Assembly (NCBI RefSeq): GCF_958979055.1
Contig: NC_084894.1
Location: 24,831,616-24,895,615, forward strand
Length of the DNA stretch: 64,000 bases
DNA from: Alnus glutinosa
Taxonomy: Eukaryota > Streptophyta > Magnoliopsida > Fagales > Betulaceae
Direction of reading: 5' to 3'
Below the pieces are notes generated by a model. It saw nothing but the letters and a program-made list of their open reading frames with translations. It did not search any database and was not told the origin of the DNA. The position numbers and the translations under genes were made by a program. Below are positions 1 to 15,123 of this stretch, piece by piece; the stretch's first letter is position 1, and every line of letters starts with the position of its first letter.

Positions 1-299
1 ACTTTATAAGTCATGGTGACCCCTCCTCTCTCAAGGCGTCTTAGAGAGAGGATTGGGCCTTCCCTCCTGCTACCACTCTGATGCAATACACGTGATTGGA
101 CAATAGCACCACACGTGAGGGGGCGTGTTAAGTATCCCCCTTTCCTAAGACGTCTTTTAATTGAGAGTAAGTAAGGCCCATGGACTTTTACACTTATGTT
201 TTATTTAACCACTAGGGTAACTCCTAGGTCTGATTTCCTGAGCTTTAGTATTTTTAAGAGCCTCACCAAATTTTATTAGTTAAAATAATTAAAAATTAT

Positions 300-690
300 T
301 TTTCTCTATTATAATGAGCCACTTTTTTGAAGAATTCCAAGCAGTCTAACTATTTTAACTATTCACTATTACTATTTAATTTAAATAATATTTTTTCAAA
401 TTTTTTTTTATTATTTCTCTATTTAATCTTTTTTGAATGTTTATCTTTTCCTAACGGTGAACATATTCGTGTGAAGAAAAAAATGACAAATTTTATAGTT
501 TTTTAATGATTTGGTGAGTAAATAGTACTTATCAAAATTAGTAAGTATTGTTCACTTACAAAATGTTTTTGGTTAAATTGGTGAGACTATTGAGAATGAT
601 TTTTGTGCGTTTTCTTTATATTACCTCACCTAAATAGCTAAAAAGCTATTTTGGTGAGACTTCTAAGAATACGGTAATTCGTTTAATAAA
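300..690. repeat. AT-rich MITE-like relic
   Basis: This non-coding AT-rich stretch shares a run of phrases (TATTCACTATTACTATTTAA, then TTTTTGAATGTTTATC, then GTTCACT) in the same order with 40970-41335, so it is a copy of an interspersed repeat. Bases 1-140, before it, resemble the end of an LTR or gene flank cut by the window edge, but I cannot identify them. No gene is visible between 1 and 2090. Confidence 0.4.
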
Positions 691-900
691 TAGTGTTGGA
701 CTTTTTAATTCGTTTTGATGCTATGTTCATCTTGTTGAAGAAGATGATCAGCCTCGTTGGCTTGTGTGGCCGAAACTGCAACACCGTTGCTCAAATCACT
801 CAGTACTCATAGGCACCATTTTCTGCTCGTAGTTAGAAACCTTGTCACACGATGCCTTAATTTTTGGATCTTATTTAACGTAACCGTTTAGGAATAAGAT
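660..900 (+). other. Upstream block conserved between subgroup-1 copies
   Basis: A block containing CGAAACTGCAACACCGTTGC followed by CAAATCACTCA recurs upstream of copy 4 (about 15985-16230) and copy 5 (about 20300-20900, split there by an LTR). It lies 0.3-1.4 kb before each start codon. It marks the 5' part of the duplicated unit rather than a gene. Whether it has enhancer activity is unknown. Confidence 0.5.
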
Positions 901-1074
901 CTCTTGTCACACGTTTTTGTATTTAACCGTAAAAAGCTGCGGTATGCGAGCTATTATCATCAGCATTAAAGCTTCTCCCTTTCTAAATTTTTGGATCAGG
1001 ATGTCTAAGAGACGTACGGCACCTGGTCTGGGGGGCGGCTGGATTTGAGCCAATTATGTTTAATTATATTCACG

Positions 1075-1605
1075 TTGGCACTTCTAAAGCAATTATGGTT
1101 GAATTTGAGCCGAGTTGAATTTGGGATTGCTAGATTCAGCTCGAGCTCGAACCGAGTTTTAAAGGTTTGTTCAAATTCGACTTGTTAAGAGCAGAGCCTC
1201 CAATCGAGCTCAAGCTCGATTGGAGTTTTTTAATATTTTTTACTTTAAAAAATTAATATTAAAATTTTAGTACAATTTTGACTTTGATCTATTTTTCACA
1301 TTCTAAATGGAATGTTTGTAGTATTACATATATTATGTTTACTATGTTAGTATTTATATATTACAACTATAGAATCTTATATATACACACACACACACGA
1401 GCAAGCTAACGATACAAGCCGAACGAGTCGAGTACGTCGAACTTATACAAGCCGAGCTCACGAGCTTTGTCTGAGCCGAGTTGATTTTATACGAGTACGT
1501 CTCATTTTATATACGAATAAAATATTTTGTTCACGAACAACTCATTTATTTTTCAAACCAATACTAGATCGAGTTTAAGCGAGCTGAGTTCAAGAGCAGC
1601 TTGGC
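1075..1605. repeat. GAGCTCGA-rich degenerate transposon relic
   Basis: Repeated inverted and direct variants of GAGCTCGA and GAGCCGAG occur on both sides of an AT-rich centre that also holds a short (AC)n run near 1385. This pattern is common in degenerate non-autonomous DNA transposons of plants (often hAT type). There is no open frame and I could not fix the ends. Confidence 0.35.
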
Positions 1606-1975
1606 TTCTAACACTATTAAAAGCAACCGATAAATCAACAACTTAGACTATTGAAGGTGTGTTGTCTCAAAAGAAAAAACAAAATAAAATTGTGGAATGT
1701 GTTAATTAATACATTTACTCGACAAGATATATATTGGATTAATGGTGTATATGATACCACATCATTTAAACTAGCTGATATCGTGAATTCTATCTCATAG
1801 AGTGAATGATAGAGTGATGCTACTCTTTCTAACTATTTTATACCGCGTTTTAAATAGCTTCCTTTTATGTTTGTCACTATAAAAAAATAAAATGTCACTT
1901 AGAATACGCCACATTAACCGGGTAAATGGGTAAGATCCATTTCATTATAAGAAAACGGAGAAATGTTCTTATAAC

Positions 1976-1984
1976 TATAAATAT
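1976..1984 (+). promoter_or_regulatory. TATA box of copy 1
   Basis: TATAAATAT lies 107 bp before the copy 1 start codon. It is followed by a leader (ATCTCCACCGAGCG...) that is also present after the TATA boxes of copies 4 and 5. Confidence 0.5.
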
Positions 1985-2090
1985 GATCTCCACCGAGCGT
2001 TAGAGATGTACGGCATGCGAGCTATTTTTAACATATAACCTGTACATTTAAAAAGCTACGAAAAATTGTGGCGGTCATAATTCTAGTGAT

Positions 2091-3599
<1,509 letters not shown>

Positions 3600-4950
3600 T
3601 TTTGAATAAATTTCTCAACTCCAATTACTCCTTTGTCTTTTATATGTTTGTTTTTATCTCATAATAATAAGCTATAGCAGAGGTAATTGTCTTTGATTTT
3701 GTCTTGACGGACTGAAATAAATTAATTTGCTTTTTCCTATAATTCTATTTATCATATTGTTGGTCACACCGCAGCTGTCTTCTGTGAATATAAAAGAAAA
3801 AGAGAAAAAAAAAAAAAACCAACCGAACAATTTCAAACATTAATTCCCAAAAAATTATTCTGAACAAAATTCTCAAGCTAATTAAGAACACAATCCAATC
3901 ATAAAGAATCAATATTCAAGTAGAAAAGTTTCAAGAAAAATCCAGTACTATCATAAAATATGATACAATATCTTCTCAATTGTTTATACCCAAAAGTTGA
4001 AATCTACACTGACAATGGACATATAGTCAATTACCTCTCTAGAAATTACAATGCAATTTTCTTACCAAAAAAAAAAAAAAAAATCCGATTCATTGAAGTC
4101 GTGCCCGAAGAAATTCGATACTATAGTACCGTATGCAAGCTGAAATCGCCAACCTAAGCCACTAAAATCTTAGGGAAAAAAATCCCAAGTCTCCATCTCC
4201 CAACCTAGCTTTTTTTCATTCTTGTTTTCTCGATCATGTGAAAAATATGTAAGTCGGGTTTGATGGAATATGTTGGAAGTGCTATAAAATCATCGAGCTC
4301 ATGCATGTTTCGTGCAAGGGACATTATCCATTGATCTTTGTTTTTTTCGGCAATTTGGCTTAGCTAAGTGCTGTAAAAAAAAAAATTTACATGTGTGCTA
4401 TAGTTTCATTCAATAATCAAAATTTTATTTATTTTTTTCTCTCTTTCCCGTGTAGAACTTGGAATTAATAACTCTCGGAAAGCCACCAAGCTAGCTTAGT
4501 GTGCAACTATTTTTATTTTAATCGTCAACAATATATCCTCTCAAAATACTACAATCGATATACACCATTGTCAATGCTCTCAAACTATTGATTGAGTCAA
4601 TGTCCTCCTCCAAATTATCAAAATTGTCAATCTCCCTCAAGGTTAGCAAAAAGACAAAAAAAATTAATAAAAATTCCCTTATAAATTCTAAAAACAAAAA
4701 ATGAATAACTAAAAATTAAAATGATTTTTTTAAAAAAAAAAAAACTCAAAACTAAAAATAAAATTAAAAAAGAAAGTTGCATGCAGGGGCTGGTTCGGCC
4801 ACATGGATGGCCTGAATTCCCATCAGAAACTCGTAGGCTCATTATTTCAAAATTGAAAATGGCGGCATGTTGGTGAATCTGTCTTTGATCTCTCGATCAT
4901 CTCTCCAGCATTTGTAATACTCCGAAAATAAATACTTTTATTCAAACGAT
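3600..4950 (+). repeat. 3' flank of copy 1, duplicated after copy 2
   Basis: This non-coding flank aligns in order with 8380-9892: the AATAAA leader, TTGGTCACACCGCAGCTGTC, the GATACAATATCTTCTCAATT block, and AATCTGTCTTTGATCTCTCG near the end. It shows that copies 1 and 2 arose by duplication of a unit of about 4.6 kb. No gene is seen in it. Confidence 0.75.
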
Positions 4951-5066
4951 AATAGTAATTTAAAAACCAAAAACTCTTATTTTAATTCACGTAAAAAAAT
5001 AAAAATAAAAAAGAAAAGAAAAAGGTTTCCGACCAACTGTTATCCTCTAATTAGAACTCTCAAATT

Positions 5067-5630
5067 AGTATATGTCAAATTAAGATGTTTTCAAATCAAA
5101 TCCACTTTTAATTTCTTAACTAGTATATGTCAAATTAAGATGTTTTCAAATCAAATCCACTTTTAATTTCTGATCTTTTATCATTTTGCAATTAGGGTAT
5201 CTATTTTTAAAAAGTGTCAATTTAGGGTATCAATTTTTCGATTTTTTTTTTTTTTTTTTTTTCAATTTTAACACTGTTATAATTTTCTTTAAATCCTCTT
5301 AAAATTCTCAAAATACCCCTTATTTTTTTAAGGAATAAATAAAAAGGAAAAAAATTTGCAAAGATTTAGGTGTTAGTCAGAATTTAATGAAATTTGCAAA
5401 AATATTCATGCCTAAATCATTGAAAAATTTTATAATTTTTTTTTTAAAAAAAAAAAAAAAAACACGGGTATTTTGGAAATTTTAATAAAATTTAACAGAA
5501 AATTCTAATAGAAGGTTAAAATTGAAAAAATTGAAAGATAGATACCCTAAATTGACGCTTTTAAAATATGAATATCTTAATTGCAAAAGTGATGAAAGAT
5601 TAAAGGTTATAAGTGAAGTTCTCCCTTAAT
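5067..5630. repeat. Inverted-repeat element with a 55-bp tandem duplication
   Basis: Two adjacent copies of a 55-bp sequence start with AGTATATGTC at 5067 and 5122. Next comes an arm containing TTGCAATTAGGGTATC and AATTTAGGGTATC, answered in reverse complement near 5537-5625 (GATACCCTAAATTGACGC ... CTTAATTGCAAAAGTGATG). This is a non-autonomous DNA transposon or MITE of about 0.5 kb. The rest of 4950-6580 is AT-rich with no gene. Around 6240-6430 lies one copy of the AT-rich MITE also seen near 46600 and 48230. Confidence 0.55.
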
Positions 5631-6585
5631 AATAATAATAAAAAAAAAATAAAAAAAAAAAAGTTTAACTCCCAAAATTGGGATATTTTCGGTATTTATT
5701 TTCTATTTTTTTTTTAAAAAAAAGGAAGACTGGCATATGCAGATCACATGCATCATTTTTTGTTCATTAATCTAGCAGCATATAAATGTATATATATATG
5801 GTGCCCATTTCAAAATAATGGTAGTTGGAAGGGTTCAAATATCACAAACGCAAGGATGGAACTAGCATTTGGAGTTTTGGGTCGGTAAAACTAAAAAATA
5901 AAAAAATTTGGTGGGAGGTAAAATTCTAATTTTTAAAGGATTATAAGAGAATTTTTTTTTTAAAAAAAAAAATCTGTAGAAAACATGGTGAGTCCCCAAG
6001 CTAATTAGTTATTTTCTTTTCCTTTAAAAAAAATATGGGCTTCTAAAAATGTTGCTTATTAGTTATTCCAATTAAAAGTTTTTGATAGCCGACATGCATA
6101 GTACTGCTCAACAAAGGGGCCATCTAGATGGACGGAATTGGTCAACCGTACCTACAAGTTGAAATTAATTAATTAATCGGTAATCAAAGGCAAATTTTCA
6201 ATTCCATTTCACTTCTCTTAAAAATATCAAATAAAAAATATTTTAATTTTTTTACACTTTTTACGTCACATCAATAATTTTTTATTACTTTTTAAATAAT
6301 AAAAAAAAAAAAACACTACAAAACAAATTTTTTTCACTTTTCTATAAAACATTTTCAAATTTTATACACATCAATCATTTCTTACTACTATTTAAATAAA
6401 TATTCCATTACACAATTACTTATCAAACAACTTCTTAATTTTCTTTTAATGGAGATCATATGTCAAAAAAGGCTTGCGTCAAACGTCTTACTTTTCTTCT
6501 TATGTATATTTGACTATAATTTTTTTTTTTTTTTTTTGTTCGAATCAAAGAACTTTCGTCGTTACTGCATGGCCCCGCCAAACTG

Positions 6586-6595
6586 TATATAAATA
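6586..6595 (+). promoter_or_regulatory. TATA box of copy 2
   Basis: TATATAAATA lies 136 bp before the copy 2 start codon, just after the GGCCCCGCCA phrase that also precedes the TATA box of copy 4. Confidence 0.45.
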
Positions 6596-6721
6596 TCTCC
6601 ACATACAGAGAACTAGGGACTGCATCGGAGCTATTATATATCATCATATGTAGAACCTGTTTGAAAAGCTAAAATACTAGTGATAATAATTATTAGTATT
6701 TGAGGTGGTCGTTGTAGTGAT

Positions 6722-8379
<1,658 letters not shown>

Positions 8380-9892
8380 TCACAGCAGTTTTGAATAAAT
8401 TTCTCAACTCCAATTGTTCCTTCTATGTCTTTTTATGTTTGTTTTTATCTCATAATAATAAGCTTCAGCAGAGGTAATTGTCTCTAATTTTGTCATGACG
8501 GACTGAAATAAATTAATTTGTTTCCTCCTGTAATCCTATTTATCATATTGTTGGTCACACTGCAGCTGTCTTCTGTGAATATAAAAGAAAAAAAAAAAAA
8601 AAATCCAACTGAACAATTTCAACCATTAATTCCCAAAAAATTATTCTAAACAAAATTCTCAAGCTAATTAAGAACACATCCAATCATAAAGAAAACCAAT
8701 ATTCAAGTAGAAAAGTTTAAAGAAAAATCCGAGTACTATCATAAAATATGATACAATATCTTCTCAATTGTTTATACCCAAAAGTTGAAATCTACACCGA
8801 CAATGGACATAACATAATCAATTACCTCTCTAGAAATTACAATGCAATTTTCTCACCAAAAAAAAAAATTCCAATGAAGTCGTTGTGCCGGAAGAAATTC
8901 GATACTCGGAAAATATAATATATTTTCCGTATATTCTATATTTGGTTGATATTGTAATATTCTTTATTTACGGTGAATTGTAATCGAATCACCCTAATTT
9001 GATTACCATATTAGTCTTTACTCTAATCCTTATAAATAGAGACCTTTGTATTGTAAAAAGTCAAGTTAGAGAAATCGCCAATCTGAAAGATCTTAGAGAA
9101 AAAAATCCAAGTCTCCATTGATCTCCTAAGCTTTTTTTCACTCTTGGTTACTCGATCATGTGAAAAATATTTGAATCGGGTCCAACGGAATGTTGGAAGT
9201 GCTTTAAAATCATCGACCTCATGTTTCGTGCATGCATGGGACATGCATTATCCATTAATGATCTTTGTTGTTTTTGGCCGATTTGGCTTAGCTAGGTGCT
9301 GTAAAAAAAAAAAAATTTACGTGTGAGTGCTGTAGTTTCATTTGATAATCAAAATTTAATTTAATTTTCTCTATTTCTTATGTAAAACTTGGAATTAATA
9401 ACTCTTGGAAAGCCACCAAGCTAGCTTAGTGCGCAACTTTTTTTTTGTTTTAGTTGTCAACAATGTACCCTCTCAAACTACTACGTACGTACCCCATTGT
9501 CAATACTTTCAAATTATTGATTGAGTCAATGTATTCTTCCCAATTACCAAAATTTGTAAATCTCCTTCGAGGCCATAAAAAAGACAAAAAATTACCTTAA
9601 TTTTTTTTTTATACAATAAAATAAAAATGCCCTTATAAATTCTAAAAAAAATGAATAATGAACTAAAAAATTAAAATTAATTTTTATTTTTCTAAAAATT
9701 AAAAAAAGAAAAAAGAAAAAGAGTTGTAGGGGCTGGTTCGGCCACATGGATGGCTTGAATTCCCATCAGAAACTCGTAGGCTCCTTGTTTCAAAATTGAA
9801 AATGGCGACATGTTGGTGAATCTGTCTTTGATCTCTCGATCATCTCTCTAGCATTTGTAATACTCTGAAAATAAATATTTTTATTCAAACAA
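8380..9892 (+). repeat. 3' flank of copy 2 (duplicate of 3600-4950)
   Basis: The flank aligns with that of copy 1. It differs by an extra piece of about 160 bp at 8905-9070 containing TATAAATAGAGACC and TTTGTATTGTAAAAAG, which resembles the core of a small LTR (compare 29837-30135). Similarity to the copy 1 flank ends near 9892. Bases 9893-10076 show no feature. Confidence 0.7.
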
Positions 9893-10399
9893 TATGTTAA
9901 AGCATTTTCAAAGTTAATATGTATATATATTTATTTTATGTTTTGGGAATGTTTTAAAAATGAATGTATTAAAGTGAGAGCATTAAATGAAGATAGTCTT
10001 ACATAAAAAAAAGAGAAAGTGTAGTTGGTATTCATAACGCCTAACATACTTTAAGCATTTACGTGTATACTCTAACACGGTGTAAGGATCTGGCTTCAGT
10101 ATAGTTATAAATATGACCGGATATCTGCTGTTAAAATTTAAACGGTCAAGATTTGATGTAGCATGTTTATAGAAACGACGTCGTCAACTACCAAAAAGCA
10201 AAACAGACGTCGTCAGCGCTTAAGCAGATGCCTTTCTGTCTTCAGCAATGCTTCTCTTCTTCCCAAATCGACACCACCCTTTTCTTTCCACTCTCGTTTT
10301 TTAATTTTACCTAAATCCAAAACCAAGGCAATTAAGGCTTCCCCATAAAAGTTCTCACAGTTTCTTCTAAACTAGCACTACAAAAAAAATTAATTTTCG

Positions 10400-10715
10400 C
10401 CACTTGCAGTTCGCCGCGTGTACGGTCACTGTACACGTGGCGAACTGTTGGCCGCGTGCAAGTAGCCACGTACATACACGCGGCGGACCCAGTTGACACT
10501 AACTGTACAATTGGCCGCGTGTATTTTAATACACGTGTCCAAGTGGCCACGTGTATTAAAATACACGCGGCTGACAGTTAGCCGCGTGTATTTAAAGTAC
10601 ACGCGGCTAACAGTTGGCCGCGTGTACTTAAATATTCGTGGCCACTTGGCCACGTGTGCTACAGTACACGCGGCCAACAATTGGCCGCGTGTACTGTAGC
10701 ACACGTGGCTAAATA
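10400..10715. repeat. Left subterminal repeat array of the CACTA element
   Basis: Tandem palindromic variants of TACACGCGGC and GCCGCGTGTA alternate in orientation every 25-45 bp. The open frames here that show repeating TRPTVSRVY or HAANWPRV are read through this repeat and are not genes. Confidence 0.75.
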
Positions 10716-11277
10716 CTTCAATTTTTTCAAAAAAAAAGAAAAAAAAAAAAAGAAAAAAAGAGAAGAAGGCTTCTCTAATTTTTTTTTTTTCACCGGTATT
10801 TTCAATTTGCCGGAACAACCTTTTTTTTTCTTCCCCTTGCCGGTCGGCAACAACAAAACACCCACAAAACTTCTTCTGGCCAAAAAACCACCAACAAAAT
10901 CCAAAAAAATTATCTAGTTTATTTTTTTTCCCCTTCCGGAAACATCTTCGAGGCCGGCCGGCCGGCAACAACAAAACTTCAACAAAACTTCAACAAAATC
11001 CAAGAAAACGGCAAAAAATCACCAACAAAATTTATCAAGTTTCTTTTTTTTCCCCTTCCGGAAACTTCTTCGAGGCCAGCAACAAAAACACCAAAAAATC
11101 ATCAACAAAATCACCAACAAAATACCAACAAAACAACCAAAAATCACCAACAAAATCGCCCAGTCGCCGGAAATTAGATTCAAAAAGCCAAAACTTAAAA
11201 AATCAAGTTTCTTTTTCCGGCCAGTCCTCCGATCCCTACATCACCGAAACATCAAATGATAAGAAAGAGATATCCAC

Positions 11278-11373
11278 ACAAGAGAGAGAGAGAGAGAGAG
11301 AGAACTCACGGTCAGTTTCTCCGTCCAGTTGAGACCGGAACGCGCGGTGGTCGGATTCGTTGCCCGGTGGTGC

Positions 11374-11411
<38 letters not shown>

Positions 11412-11455
11412 TAAATCGGTGAATCGGAGGACTATTACTGCAATACAAACTGGAC

Positions 11456-11500
<45 letters not shown>
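11278..11500. repeat. Three (GA)n microsatellite blocks
   Basis: Pure or near-pure GA runs lie at about 11281-11302, 11379-11408 and 11458-11498 inside the CACTA element, separated by unique sequence. Confidence 0.8.
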
Positions 11501-11799
11501 ACTGTACCGAAAATTAATTTAAGTTTTAATATTAATAATTTTATTTTTTATTTTTCGAAATGTGTGGCCAGGTGCCGCGCGGGAATTGTCCCGCGCGGAG
11601 CACCTGGACCAGTGGCGACGTGGCTCAAAGCCACGTCGCCATTTATTAAAAAAAAAAAAAAAATACTGAAAGTGCCGTCCATCGTCGAAGGGAGAAAAAA
11701 AAAAAAGAAAAAATAAAAGATAGGAAAAGTCAAAGAAGACGGCGGTTGCAGAAGAAAAAAATAAAAGTGGAAAAATTGCAATTGGCAACGTTTTTTTTG

Positions 11800-12130
11800 A
11801 TACACGCGGCCAATTGGCCGCGTGTCAAGAATACATGCGGCCAATTGGTCGCGTGTGAAAAATACACGCTGCCAATTGGCCGCGTGTGAAAAATAGACGC
11901 GGCCAATTGGCCGCGTGTAAAAAATAAACGCGGCCAATTGGCCGTGTGTAATAAATACACGCTGCCAATTGGCCGCGTGTAATTTATACACGCTGCCATC
12001 TGGCCGTGTGTAATTTATACACGCGACCAATTGTTTCTACGCCCCATCTTGCCGCGTGCCCAGAGACACACGCTGCCAAATGGCCGCGTGTCTACAGTAA
12101 CGGTTACTGTAGACACGCGGCGATTTACAC
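11800..12130. repeat. Right subterminal repeat array of the CACTA element
   Basis: Repeats of ACGCGGCCAATTGGCCGCGT, each a near-perfect palindrome, recur about every 28-30 bp with small changes (ACGCTGCC, GTGTAA). They mirror the array at 10400-10715. Confidence 0.75.
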
Positions 12131-12766
12131 TGTTTTTTGTAGTGTAGGTTACTGTAGACACGCGGCCATTTACACTGTTTTTTGTAGTGTAGCCATAAAA
12201 TCCAATTCTAACAATTTCTTTTACTATTCCCCTAATGTTGTTTTGAAACACTTCAAGGAAATAAAAAACTTTGCATTTGGAGAATCGGAGCTCCCTTGTC
12301 TTGCCTGTGAGATGGGATTTAACGGCGGTGAATAATTGCTCAGGTGGAAAGCTGAATTTGCTGCGGAGCTAGCTCAGGAGCTGCGTAATTCTTGGGGCAC
12401 CATCTTTTCAAAGACGAGAACTTTCATAAAGTATCAATGGAAAAGAACGTGAAGAACAACGACGTCTGTTTTGCTTTTAATTGTTGTCTGTTGACGATGT
12501 CGTTTCTATAAAAATTTGCTACATCAAATTTTGACCGTTTAAATTTTAACAGCAGATATCCGGTCATTTATATAACTGTACTGAAGCCAGATCCATGGTG
12601 CAAAACATAGAACGCATGTGCGCATGGCAGTAGGCTGTAAGGTACTTTGATGGCGCACTTTAAAATAGCAGTCAATTTATGACTGTTACTTAAGCAATTA
12701 TAAACGGTTAGATTAACAGTTATTCAACACACAAATATAGAAATAACGGTTGGATTAACAGATATT

Positions 12767-13877
12767 CTACACACATGCTCTCGGAATGCCAGCCGATATT
12801 AATAAATGCGTGCGCAAGTGGGAAACGCAGGGCTTTCGAGTTACTGGTTCAATCTGTGACCTTTCTTCTCGGCCCCAAAGAGAAGAGCTTATAAACACAG
12901 TTTCTCATCAATTTCATAGCAAACTCAATATTCTTGTAAGTCTTTGGTGGTCTCATTTACTCATTAAGAAAAAGGTGTTGTGTTTGATAATAATAAAAAG
13001 GAAGAAAAAAATATTGGATTAATTAATTATTCTAACAAGTACTTAACTTTATAGATAAATAATGTGGGAACAAATGTTTCTAAACCAACCTTAGAGGTGA
13101 TAGCTCAAGATTTTTCATTAATCATGAGTACAACTTTGAATCTGCTTACCACCTAAGCCAACTTGCACATCCTCTTCTGAAATGATTGAGAGCAGGAAGT
13201 TTGTTCTCATTTCTTCCATTTGTGGGTTGTTGTCATTAAGTGCTTCATCCGTTTATAGAGCAAGTAAAGGTAATATATATACTTATTCAATTTTATTTTC
13301 ATTTAAGACTATTTATTCAAAAAGTTTAAGTTGATAGAAAAAGATAAATTTAGTCATTTAATTAACACTTTAACTATTGTCATTTTTTATTCAGGAGCAA
13401 TAAACCAACTTACTACTTACAAGTTTGGCATGCATGTGAGTGGGCACAAGACAATATCAGGACCAATTGCGTTGCACCTAGGCCACAAGAACTCCTTTAA
13501 TGGAGAATGTAAGTGTATTTATCTTTCCCGTTACAATATTAATTAAATAATTAAATTTACAATTTATTATAAACTTAAGTTTTTTCTGCTTATTGTAGTG
13601 GTGGGAATATATCGATGTAGTCTTTTTGTTCTAGTTTTGTTTGTATTTTTTGTTCTGCTTTTAAATCCTAGCTTGCACTTACTTCCTAGGACTATTATAG
13701 GCACTCAAATGCAAAACTATGGAAATTTCAAATTCACGGACTTCTCTTGGACGACTTGGGGAGCCAGAGGAGACATCACCCTTGGTAGCGTTTCTCTACC
13801 TACCTTTAACCTCTTACATAACTGGACAGACAATCTACATTGATGGAGGGATGTCTGTGTATGGATTCGATCCCTAG
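12767..13877 (+). pseudogene. Tropinone reductase-like SDR, copy 3 (5'-truncated, frameshifted)
   Basis: Homology starts abruptly inside exon 2 at HTCSR (about 12767), so exon 1 and the first third of exon 2 are missing. The remaining pieces are exon 2 to 12935, exon 3 13055-13269 (215 nt instead of 217), exon 4 13395-13508 (114 instead of 107) and exon 5 13701-13877. Exon 3 contains single-base deletions and a TGA where intact copies read KGSGAG. Exon 4 has a short insertion before the ACEWA block. Exon 5 is still open and ends GFDP-stop, with AATAAA at 13918. The truncation lies about 165 bp from the MULE right end. It is a clear relic. Confidence 0.9.
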
Positions 13878-14170
13878 AACAATCACATATACTCAAATAT
13901 AATAAAACCAAGTTCTGAATAAATTTCCCAACTCCAAATATAATATTGTTCCTCCGAATTCTTTGTCCTTTTATGTTTGTTTTAAGACCTCATGCATGTA
14001 TTGATGTCTCATAATATAAGCTTCAGCAAAGCTAGCTTGTCTATGATTTTATCTGACTTCTACATTGTTCCACCGATATGAGTGGTGTTCTAGGGCTTTA
14101 TATATGAAATGAAAATTTTGACTAGTCTTAGCCTCTTTTATATAGATTTGGCACACCGTACAAAGTATTT

Positions 14171-15107
14171 TTTTTTTAATTTTTTTTTTTTTTAACAAAT
14201 AGCATGTGCTATTATAACATCTAGAAGCCCAAAGGCTACATCGTGAGAAATGATGGATATACCCCCCACACTCTTAAGTCAGAAGGATCTGACTTAAAAA
14301 ACAATTACAAATGTAGAATCTCAAATTTTACTAAATTATAATCGGCCCCCTAACAAAGAAAATTCTAGTAAAACTTGAGCCACACATAAGCAACTGTACA
14401 TAGAAACAAGAGAATACACAAACACATCTAGCAGAAAATTCAATCCAAGTCGTCGGAGGAGAACACTGTCTTTGCCAGAGACCGGTGCGTGTACAATACG
14501 CACCTCCCCCGAAACCGCCAGCCATCAGATCAGCCACCCAGTGCCCGGCCACCGCCTTTGCACGGTGAAAAAACGCCGGAGCGAGACCTCCACGCGCCGA
14601 TCGAAGAGAAAACTTCACTGGCGCGTGACGATCACGCGCCGGTCACCGATGATCCCGACGGCCGGAACAAACAGCAGCGGAACAAGAAGACGCCGGTGAA
14701 CCCATCTGAACGGCGCGTGTCTTTAAAAAGCCGGTTGATAAACGTAGATCTAGCATCAAAAGTTGAAACAGTTTAGGCACTAAAACACTCCACCGGCGAG
14801 ACAAAACGAAAACAAGAACACCCCGCCGGAAGCCTCGGGAAGAACCTCCTGCCAGAGAAAACGAGAAGAAAGATAGAAAAACCAACCACAAACAACACAA
14901 AAACTCCAGAGCCCAGAAGACTCGGAGAACAAAACTCCACAGCCTAAACAACTGGGAGAAAAACTACCAACCCCATGGTACACACCATGGAGTAAACAAA
15001 AAACTCCACCGGGGAAGGGAGGCGTAGAAGCCCCCCTTCCCGGCGATCAACAATCAGCTAGGCTGTATTCAGAAGAGACGCACACGAGAGAGAAAAAAGA
15101 AAAAAGG
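14171..15107 (-). mobile_element. Non-coding non-LTR retroelement insertion
   Basis: An exact 16-bp direct repeat ACCGTACAAAGTATTT flanks the insert (14155-14170 and 15108-15123). The left end is a long T run, the poly(A) tail of an element on the minus strand. The 0.94-kb body is GC-rich compared with its surroundings (ends CACACGAGAGAGAAAA on the right) and shows no reverse transcriptase or other recognisable domain. It may be a 5'-truncated LINE tail, a non-autonomous LINE derivative, or a processed copy of a host transcript. Short open frames inside it have no family signature. Confidence 0.75.
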
Positions 15108-15123
15108 ACCGTACAAAGTATTT

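Larger units (their letters stand above)
10376..12189. mobile_element. CACTA (En/Spm-type) element nested in the MULE
   Basis: The left end is CACTACAAAAAAAATT at 10376, and the right end TTTTTTGTAGTG finishes at 12189. The 3-bp target duplication is TAG (10373-10375 and 12190-12192). Both subterminal regions hold arrays of GGCCGCGTGTA in both orientations, typical of transposase-binding repeats in CACTA elements. The right terminus is present twice: a first end at 12144, also followed by TAG, and a second 45 bp later. The interior has poly(A), CACCAACAAAAT repeats and three (GA)n blocks but no transposase, so it is non-autonomous. Confidence 0.85.
10086..12594. mobile_element. Mutator-like element (non-autonomous, long TIRs)
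   Basis: The ends are long inverted repeats. The left arm, from GGATCTGGCTTCAGTA at 10086 to about 10220, is matched by the reverse complement of about 12450-12594, including GACCGGATATCTGCTGTTAA and AAGCAAAACAGACGTCGT. Flanking 9-mers ACGGTGTAA (10077-10085) and ATGGTGCAA (12595-12603) differ only by two C/T changes, as expected for an old 9-bp Mutator-type target duplication. There is no transposase. The DNA between the arms and the nested CACTA element (about 10220-10375 and 12193-12450) is not repeat-like and could be captured host sequence (Pack-MULE), but I could not identify a parent gene. Confidence 0.8.

Noticed and set aside
11278..12130. CRISPR-like regular repeats
   Set aside because: The units are palindromic transposon subterminal repeats with variable spacing in plant DNA. 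There are no unique spacers or cas genes.
10332..12251. Frames with repeated TRPTVSRVY, HAANWPRV and NWQRVF
   Set aside because: They are read through CACTA subterminal repeats, on both strands, with no protein signature.
14472..14776. Overlapping short frames in the GC-rich 14.2-15.1 kb insert
   Set aside because: Several frames on both strands are open only because the insert is GC-rich. No domain or start context supports a gene.
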